Below are positions 56,830 to 64,000 of a stretch of DNA of 64,000 nucleotides, piece after piece. The position numbers were made by a program, and so were the translations under genes. Source of the DNA: Coccinella septempunctata (lineage: Eukaryota; Arthropoda; Insecta; Coleoptera; Coccinellidae); assembly GCF_907165205.1 (NCBI RefSeq), contig NC_058192.1, forward strand, positions 11,160,001 through 11,224,000, in the 5' to 3' direction. The notes under the pieces were generated by a model. It ran no database searches. It saw nothing but the letters and a program-made list of their open reading frames with translations, and had not been told where the DNA came from. The number at the start of each line of letters is the position of its first letter. Positions within the stretch are counted from its first letter, which is position 1.

Positions 56830-57150
56830 CTGGAAAGAAGGTTAGCGCGAGACCGAACCCATCCCATCCCCGGATATCAGCTCGAAATGAACGCGATATA
56901 ACCCTCTAGAACAATACGGCTGTCGCCTCAAGATCCTTCGCTCGCGTGAGAATGATCCCCAGTCGCGGACCCGCGGAATTTTCGGCAGTTGTCCTTGGCA
57001 GTGAACCGAACCGGTGCATCTCGTGGAGCGGAGGAGATCCGACTCGACCTTGGCCTTCGCCGAGATGCTGCACGTCGTCTGGAGTTCCAGTTTTTTCCTT
57101 TTGCCCCGCTGCTTCACTTTCGTCGACGACGTTGTTGTTGGCGGATTTTT
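56830..57150. promoter_or_regulatory. CpG-rich block, possible promoter or exon of a neighbouring gene
   Basis: About 320 bp clearly richer in G+C and CpG than the rest of the window. Long frames are open on both strands (95 and 112 codons on +, 91 and 92 on minus), as expected in GC-rich DNA. The minus frame starting near 57184 is fairly hydrophilic (SANNNVVDESEAAGQKEKTG), but I recognise no family in any frame. It could be a promoter or first exon of an adjacent gene. Confidence 0.35.
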
Positions 57151-57926
57151 TATTTGTTATGTTGGGTAAGGTTATATGTGGCACCTTTAATAACTCTCCG
57201 CTTAATAGGTTTTTTACACTCGGCCGAGTTTGAATGGGCGTATCGCTTGTTAGCAGATACGCGGATGGGCGAGTTTGGTCCCGGTATCACGTGTAGTGAG
57301 GTGTGGAATCTCGAAAGTATTCATTAAATTGTTTCGGAATTAAATGACGCCTCATCGGGGCAGTGATTGGGGGATAAACGGCTGCCACTCTGATCGCGGT
57401 GATAATGCATATAATTGCAGATATTTGTCTGCTGGGTGACTCGAGGAATGATACTGCTGAAGGGGTCCAGTGTTTTTTAAAATGATCAAGCAGCAAACCC
57501 AAAATCATTACGGTTTTATTGGAACCATATTTCTATTATAAGTTGTTGAAATATTATATCGTAAAAGGCTGCAATGACAGTCTATGGACAGAATCTCCGG
57601 TCTGCCAAATTGTTAGACCTAACGTCTTGTGGATCTTTGAGGATTCATCCGAAATGTGATTTTCGACGTTTTGGAACAAATGTTTAGGAAACTACCCCAA
57701 CGGGCTGAAGAAGAAACTTAGAGACGAATCTCTACTAGTCTGATACCAAGAAGGGGGTTCCGAAGGAAGGGAAATAGGAAAAACTAACCTTCCTTCCGTA
57801 CAAGCTTCTTGGCTATCACCTAGCTGATAGAGGCACTTCACTCCAGGGTGTTCAGTATCTCTCTGGTTCACTTAACATAGATGATTTCATTCACGGAGCG
57901 TCTGCCGATCAAATTATATTAATTTT

Positions 57927-58069
57927 GGTGATTGACAGTCGAAGAGTTTGTTTTCTGCCCGCAAGGCGTCGCCAACCATCGGGACAAAAACCGCCTGACA
58001 AACTCGAGTCAGGCAACTTAACCTTCACGACTGAATTATTTTTATCTTCAGCAGTATCTGTTAACGCAT
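57927..58069 (+). repeat. Dispersed repeat, copy B
   Basis: Second copy of the repeat at 29843-30022, in the same orientation and about 28 kb away. It shares GGTGATTGACA, GTTTGTTTTCTGCC, GGCGTCGCCA, CCGCCTGACAAACTCGAGT, TAACCTTCACGA and GTATCTGTTAACGCATT, with a short deletion relative to copy A after the CTGCC block. Confidence 0.65.
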
Positions 58070-61000
58070 TCTTATTTCAATTGATTTCTTTCTGAATTAC
58101 AATTATTGATATTTTCTGATATACAATTCTCGATTTCTGAAATGAATCTGACTGATCTGAATTAACATGGACGCTTTGTGGAAGAAATGTGTCTGAACTG
58201 AATTTAAAATGACCATTTCTTGAATTGAATTGACTGATCTGAATTACATTTGATTTTTTCTGAAATAAACTTGACCAACCTAAAATCAATTTCCACTGAA
58301 TATTTCTGAATTACAACTAAAATGAAGAGGTCCACTAGTGATGCCCACAAGAGTCTTGTTTTCGAGAGTCTCGATTTCTCGTCTTGTCTGTCTTCGCTTT
58401 TTGAATATTTTGAACGATAAAGGAGCTTTGCTTACTAGTTTGAAAACTTTGGAATAATTTCTTCTTATTCATATCACCTTTTCCTATTTTTTTCTCATGT
58501 AGGATTTCAAAAGCGCTAAAAAATAAGTTTTCATCGTGAATTTTATCAGAATGATCGAGAGCAGAAAACCTTCATTCTATTGCAATAAACACACCAAGAC
58601 GAATGCACTTGGTAGAAATTTTCAGAGTATGTTTATGTAAAATATGAGCCCGTGGTCTTTCATCATCATCCTTTATTTGATAGAATAGATGGTAAAGTGA
58701 AGCAGCTGTGGCCTAAACAAATAATAATATGATTTAACTACTTGGATCTTTATGTTTTGCAGCCAAACCCTCTGTTCTGTCGGCCTTCAATAAATTGGTG
58801 AAACAAAACCATTCTCCACTTATTAACGATTTCCTAGACACAGTTATTCTCATTATTCTTGACATTCGAAAGCATCGAAGAACATTTAAAATTAAAAAAT
58901 ATGATATGCGCTTATCGTAAAAATCCGCTACTCAATCAATGACAGAAATTACCTTCAATAAAACAATTCGAAGTCCTGAAATCCAAAGACAATAAAAAAA
59001 GTCAGAATATTGAAAACTGAACACACTCCCAACTTGGTTTTGAATAATTGAATAATTTGTCTAGAATGGAAACAGAAATGAAAAGATATTGTAATATTCT
59101 CGGTAAAAAATATTACTGATTGGTTAATGCAGAATAATTTTTGAAACAACAGAAGAACCGTCTGAATACTACTAGAAAAACTATATGAAATTCTATACTA
59201 GAACAAGGGATAGATTTAGACTTGATTGTAGCCTAAGTTACTTGAGGTATGTCAATCTTTGGAAGAAGATTTTACGTTAGTATTGAGTATGATTTTTGGA
59301 TATCTAGGGTCAGGAGATTAAACGGAAATATACAGTTATATACATATTGGAATAACCTTGAATATAATAGGGCATTAACATTTGCATATTAATATCTGAA
59401 TTCCAATTCGAAAGAGAACTTCTCATTCCTATTCGGATACCTACAATCAAAACACAAGGTGCTAAATTTCAACGCCCATCAACTTGTCATTCCGTAGAGG
59501 GTAACATTTTCTCCCACAGATTAAAAGATTCCGTTCCTTCGGCCTCCCATTGAACTGCACACATCTCTTCCATCCGATGCACATGGTACCATCCGATCTG
59601 CGAATCGAAAGGGTAATTCCCTTTCACAACAGTTTCCGGTAACAATACCGGAAGCCACCCCAATTTACGAAGCTGCGTTAGGTGGTGTTTTTGAGATCAG
59701 GTGAATGTATAGAAATGTGAATACATACAGGTCCGAGCATGGGGAGGGTAGATCGCAGAATCCTCACATTATAGGGGTCCCATACAAGATGATAGATAAC
59801 CGTGGCTGACGTGTAGGACTGGGGCTGCGTATGAGAAAATCGGGGAGATCTTCCCTGATATTCTCACTGATTTGTCTGATTTCGGGACATAACTCAGCGG
59901 AGGGAAGACTTCTCCCATTGTGTTATTAAAACAGCTTTGTTGGAATTGCTTGTTTAAGAGCTCGTTCAATGGGACACTGTGTTATCGCGCTAAGAATTTA
60001 TACGTTGGCTTCACTCGTTTTATGCGACGTGTCTAACGTTATAATTAGAGGATATTATGTTACAAAGTTCCACAGAAAATTGGAATAGTCGAAATGAGTT
60101 CTGAATGGATTTTTGAGTCATCATCAATCAACGTCAATGCCACAAGCAGCTTTAATTGTAAGTCACGTTAGTGAATAAAAAAAATCAGGAAAGTTCAACC
60201 GTGAGATACTTAGACAATACATTTTATTGGCTGACTAGCTGTGCTCTCCTGCTTTGCAGGGCTTTAAATTCTTGAAATATTCCAAGTAGTATTCAATGAT
60301 TTCTCACTCAAGTGGAAAGAAGCATGTGAATGATTAAAACAAGAAGTAACTAAAGTCCAAGATCTGTCTACTTCATGAGAACTTCCTTTGGGCGAAACCA
60401 GAAATGAAACAAAAAGAGTTTCCTCAAAAACCTCCTTGTACATAACAATGTACAGAAAAAATAAAGATACGTGGGAATAAACGGATCGTCAACCGGAAAC
60501 AACTCAACAGTAAACATATCGCTTTCAAACTTCCTGTTGGTCGAAAATGTCAAACGGCAAACAAGTCGCTAACTGGAACACCCCATTACATCAGAAATCA
60601 AGTATGCTGAACGTATTATAAAGACATAAAGTGGCAGAAGGTGAAATAGGCAAGGAAATCCTGAATTTCCAGTAGGTATTCCCTTGCAGGAAATGAAAAC
60701 TGGCGCACTTTTCGAGGAGCCACTCGAAAATCGGTTCCTTGCTTATTAGATTGTCACTCCAGGCATAATCCAGGCTGGCCAGAGGTCATTTATCAACGGG
60801 AGCAAGTTTTGGCCAGGGCTAATCCTTTGGCCGTACGTGAATTCCGAAGTTGCTCTTTCTGACTGGCCTTTATTAAATTGTCGTTATTTCATTTGGGGAA
60901 TAAAACATGCACAATAATAATAATTGGGTGGCCGACACCCTTGACATGTTATACGCTTAAGCCTGACGGTTATGAAATATGATTATCGAGCGTGCTCATA

Positions 61001-61611
61001 TGCGGATGGTCATTTGGACGTTTGGCAAATATTTATGATGGGCTTAAGCATAGAATTTTGACGTGGTCAACTTCTGTTTGATGCTCGTGGCGAATCTTTG
61101 TTGAAAAATCATAAGCTGTTGGGTAATCATATTAACATATTCAAATATGGAATGATTTTATGGTTTTGTTTGAACCTAAGTACCTACTTCGTAATCTCTT
61201 GTTTTTTGTTTTGAATGTGTTTTGTGTCCTACCTTTTCAAATGTTTTATAACTCGAAGAACTGAGAAAAAATCAATCTTAGTTTCATCTATATAATGTAT
61301 ACTTCCTCGATGGCTAAGTATATATGTTTATGATTGTATCAAGTATGTAATATGGCAAGACATTTGTTGTCCGAAATTTATTCGAAACTCAATATTGAAA
61401 TTTTGTTCTTTCATTTAATTGAAATATTATCAATTAGAATCATCCTAATTTTGTTTACCCGATTATAAATGTAAAATTCAACATATTTCTCACGAAGTTT
61501 TAGCAAGCTCACCAATTTAAAAAATAGAGCTTTTTCCTATTCATATCAGACTGATTTATTTATAAGTACCTCAATGGAATGCAGTGGAGCTATATGGAAA
61601 CTTCCTAAACA
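58070..61611. other. Intergenic stretch, nothing recognised
   Basis: AT-rich, with no recognised gene or transposon. Copies of an ATTTCTGAATT-type motif recur at about 58085-58320, which may be a decayed simple repeat. Confidence 0.35.
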
Positions 61612-62182
61612 AAGATACAGCCTTTAGAAGGCGATGACGAGTTGACAGTTTTAATTATTTTTTTTACGAGTTCTAAAAAACACTACTTCTAAAACTATAC
61701 ATAATATGAAGCACTAAGTAGATGTTACTCACACAATTTGTTTAGATCTCAGAACTTTATTATTAGGGGTTGAAAATAACAACATGTATTTTAACGGGAG
61801 GAGCTCATTCTATGGAACACTTATACGATGAAATGGAATGAACAGTGATCAGAAGTGCCTGCAAGTTTTTATGTATTCCGAGAAAAGTATCGACTGTATC
61901 GAAATTTTGCAAGAAACTGTTTTTCTTCAGAATTGAATGGGAAATCATAAGAGAATTTTATTTTTCGAAAATCTATCCCACGAAAACAGTTTTGAAGGAA
62001 AATCATAAGGGGTTGTTATTTTCAACCCCTAATAATGAAGTTAGGAGATCTAAAAAAATTGTGTGAGTTACATCTGCCTAGTGCTTCATAATATGTATAG
62101 TTTTATGAATCAGTATTTTTGAGAACCCGTGAAAAAAATTAAAAACTGTCAACTCGTCATCGCCTTCCAAAGGCTGTATCTT
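61612..62182. mobile_element. Foldback element with about 170-bp inverted arms
   Basis: The left arm (61612-61783) begins AAGATACAGCCTTTAGAAGG and ends in AGGGGTTGAAAATAACAAC. The right arm (62012-62182) is its reverse complement with scattered mismatches (GTTGTTATTTTCAACCCCTA through GGCTGTATCTT). The 228-bp spacer holds an unremarkable short open frame. No transposase. It fits a MITE or foldback transposon. Target-site duplication not resolved. Confidence 0.75.
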
Positions 62183-62482
62183 GGAAGGGAGGTCGATATC
62201 GAAAAAAAATTATAGGAACTACCCCTGCTTATTTTCATCGAGGAACCATCTCCCTATGTCCTTCTCATTTATTTACAGATACCCTGTATATTGGATTGAT
62301 TTCATTAGCTTATTACAGATATTACAGATTTGTTTCGAATTTCTCGAACAGTTTTCATGAAAATGATCTCATACTTTGTCGGATCGTCCACTGAAATCTT
62401 CTCTTGTAGTGCAGAATTGAGAGAGTGCTCTTCAGTTTCCTGAAGCTATTGTTCGTTCAGATTGCCTTGATGAGCATCGCCA

Positions 62483-62696
62483 TCATGAAGGTAGGCCTTC
62501 GACCGTTACATCATTCCATTTTTTTTGACCTGAATCCCAGAGGACCATCTTGATGTCCATGGGAACCTCAGTCCACTGGGATCTTCCGAAGTGAAGCAGA
62601 GCATACAATGGGCTATCATCCTTGTCCTGCCAGAGGCCAGAAGGGTTGGTTATCGACTGTCCCGCTAAAAATGACAATTGCCGAATCTGGAGAAGA
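62483..62696 (-). CDS. Unidentified protein-like frame
   Basis: A minus-strand frame, open from a TAG at about 62697 to TGA at 62483, with no ATG at its start, so it would have to be an internal or terminal exon. It reads QSITNPSGLWQDKDDSPLYA, then LLHFGRSQWTEVPMDIKMVL and WDSGQKKWNDVTVEG. Three tryptophans and a balanced composition look like a real domain rather than chance. I do not recognise the family. It may be the last exon of a neighbouring gene or a transposon fragment. Confidence 0.3.
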
Positions 62697-63117
62697 GGCT
62701 ACCCTTCTGCCCTTCCGCCACCGTTACTATTTAACGGCACCCTAATCACATCACCCTATTCGGACACTTCCGATTGACCAGGTACAGGAAAAACGATTTT
62801 TTATTAGTCATTATTCATTTCAACTGTAGCGGCACATATTTGATTATTCATTGAACGATGGATGGTATTGCGGGCAAGGGTAAAGAATTGCTGGATAGAC
62901 TTGATGAGAAACAGCCCAACAGTAATTTCATAACATAAGGCATCAGAAAATATACAACTGGCCAAAATTGTCATTTTTAGTACATCAATGTTCCTGTCTC
63001 AAATTTTTTCTTTCAATTAAAACCTTCTGAATACTATCATCGCAGGAATTTTTTTATAATACTCGTACACTATTGATGTGGTTATAGTGTCATTTTAAAG
63101 CAGTTCAATTTCCGCAG

Positions 63118-63372
63118 CTACAATCATCAGGATGGAGTGAAATATGTATTGAAATTAGTTTTGTGTTTGAATAACATTTTATGTCCCAAATAGAAGATTT
63201 ACGAGTCTGGAAACTTTTTATTTACTCCTTAGACAATGCAGAATGCAGACACCACTTCCATTGTAATAAATTCATGGATGAAATGGATATACTCATCCAG
63301 AGCATACAAACTCTCAAAAATATAAAGAGAGAATATGCTGATCAGATTGTTGTCCACATTTTAAGTAGTTAA
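63118..63372 (+). pseudogene. Protein-like terminal segment with an apparent frameshift
   Basis: After a good acceptor (CAGTTCAATTTCCGCAG) the second frame reads YNHQDGVKYVLKLVLCLNNI and then LCPK before a TAG at 63191-63193. Shifting by one base, another frame continues as EDLRVWKLFIYSLDNAECRH and then IQSIQTLKNIKREYADQIVV to a stop at 63370-63372. Together they look like one helical protein end broken by a single-base shift. The family is not recognised. Alternatives are a chance open frame (63181-63372 alone has an ATG) or a sequencing error in a real last exon. Confidence 0.3.
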
Positions 63373-64000
63373 TGTGTTCCATACTGTTTTAATTTGTATT
63401 ATTAGGGCTTGTAATGTTCTTTTCAGTATTCTTACATGTTTCTCTTTTTTTTTTGTTGAACTATATTATTTAAGTAGGTAGGTCTTTATGGTTGATGTAA
63501 GCCATATGCAATTTATGGACACTTTTGTCTGAGTTTACCATTTTTGAATTGCGATCCATTTTTTGGATATTCGATCACCTGCATATGTAATAAATTAGTG
63601 CTTTTTGGTGTTATATTCATGATCGTTTCATGAATCGAATGGAACATTGCCAAACTATTCAGGAGTTAAGCGCTCCAATGCGAACCTATAAATGTGCCCA
63701 GTTGTAATTTTTTCATCCTATAGAATAAAACTGAATGGCGACTACTCCGAAATGAATGCGATCTTGTTGATATCTCCATTCGTTTCTGCCGGTCATCATT
63801 CAGGCACGAGCTCTTTTTAGTGACACGAACCGAAGAGAAAGGGTGTGAGACTTCAAAGGAGGATAAATCTCGAACACGCGTCAGAGGTTAAAGGCGAACT
63901 GACCACTGGTCAAGCAAATCTTTTATATCACACTGCAATTTATTCCCGGTCTTTTATGTGATAGCCCTTTGTATGAAAATCCTGCGATACGCATGCAGAT
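63373..64000. other. Window end, nothing recognised
   Basis: No coding, RNA or repeat feature identified in the last 630 bases. Confidence 0.3.

Overview
The window is AT-rich animal nuclear DNA from an arthropod. The gene structure (GT-AG introns, an MRL-family adaptor gene with an insect-like layout) and the transposon mix (mariner, pogo-like, CR1 and Jockey elements, many palindromic MITEs) point to an insect, and a beetle is my best guess. Order and species cannot be fixed from the sequence alone. There are no bacterial-style operons, tRNA genes or CRISPR arrays.

The only confidently identified host gene is an MRL adaptor (Mig-10/RIAM/Lamellipodin family; pico in Drosophila). It lies on the + strand in eight coding exons between 34773 and 44599. 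The exons carry an N-terminal conserved acidic block, a serine-rich block, a coiled coil, a Ras-association (RA) domain, a PH domain, and a long Ser/Pro-rich tail with poly-proline blocks. All splice phases agree and sum to 1,089 codons plus a stop. One or two further 5' coding exons may lie far upstream (19849-19890, perhaps ending 10140), so most of the first 34 kb is probably 5' intron or upstream DNA.

The most striking feature is a full-length, apparently intact CR1-type LINE of about 4.1 kb (about 36089-40180, minus strand) inside a coding exon of this gene. Removing the LINE plus one copy of a near-duplicated 10-bp flank rejoins the exon in frame. This copy of the gene therefore looks interrupted by a young insertion. 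The LINE has a PHD-finger ORF1 (38940-39938) and an endonuclease/reverse-transcriptase ORF2. ORF2 has no ATG for its first 88 codons and sits in the -1 frame, exactly behind an A AAA AAC slippery heptamer at the end of ORF1. That is the layout of programmed -1 frameshifting.

Region by region: 1-8.8 kb holds nothing recognised. 8.8-12 kb holds three palindromic MITE-like elements in a row. 12-27 kb is mainly non-coding, with a reverse-transcriptase relic (16.2-16.6 kb), a candidate micro-exon (19.85 kb), a CpG-rich block with a CRE (24.2-24.4 kb) and a 5S rRNA-like relic (25.1 kb). 27.2-28.1 kb is a pogo-like non-autonomous transposon. 29.8-31.5 kb holds a dispersed repeat and a LINE 3' end. 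34.8-44.6 kb is the MRL gene, followed by an AT-rich 3' UTR to about 46.35 kb. 47.6 kb holds a hammerhead-like motif. 49.3-50.5 kb is a dead mariner. 55.0-56.5 kb is a dead Jockey-type LINE with a 226-bp foldback insertion that has 15-bp target-site duplications and a hammerhead-like core. 56.8-57.15 kb is a CpG-rich block. 61.6-62.2 kb is another long-arm foldback element. 62.4-63.4 kb contains short protein-like frames I could not identify.
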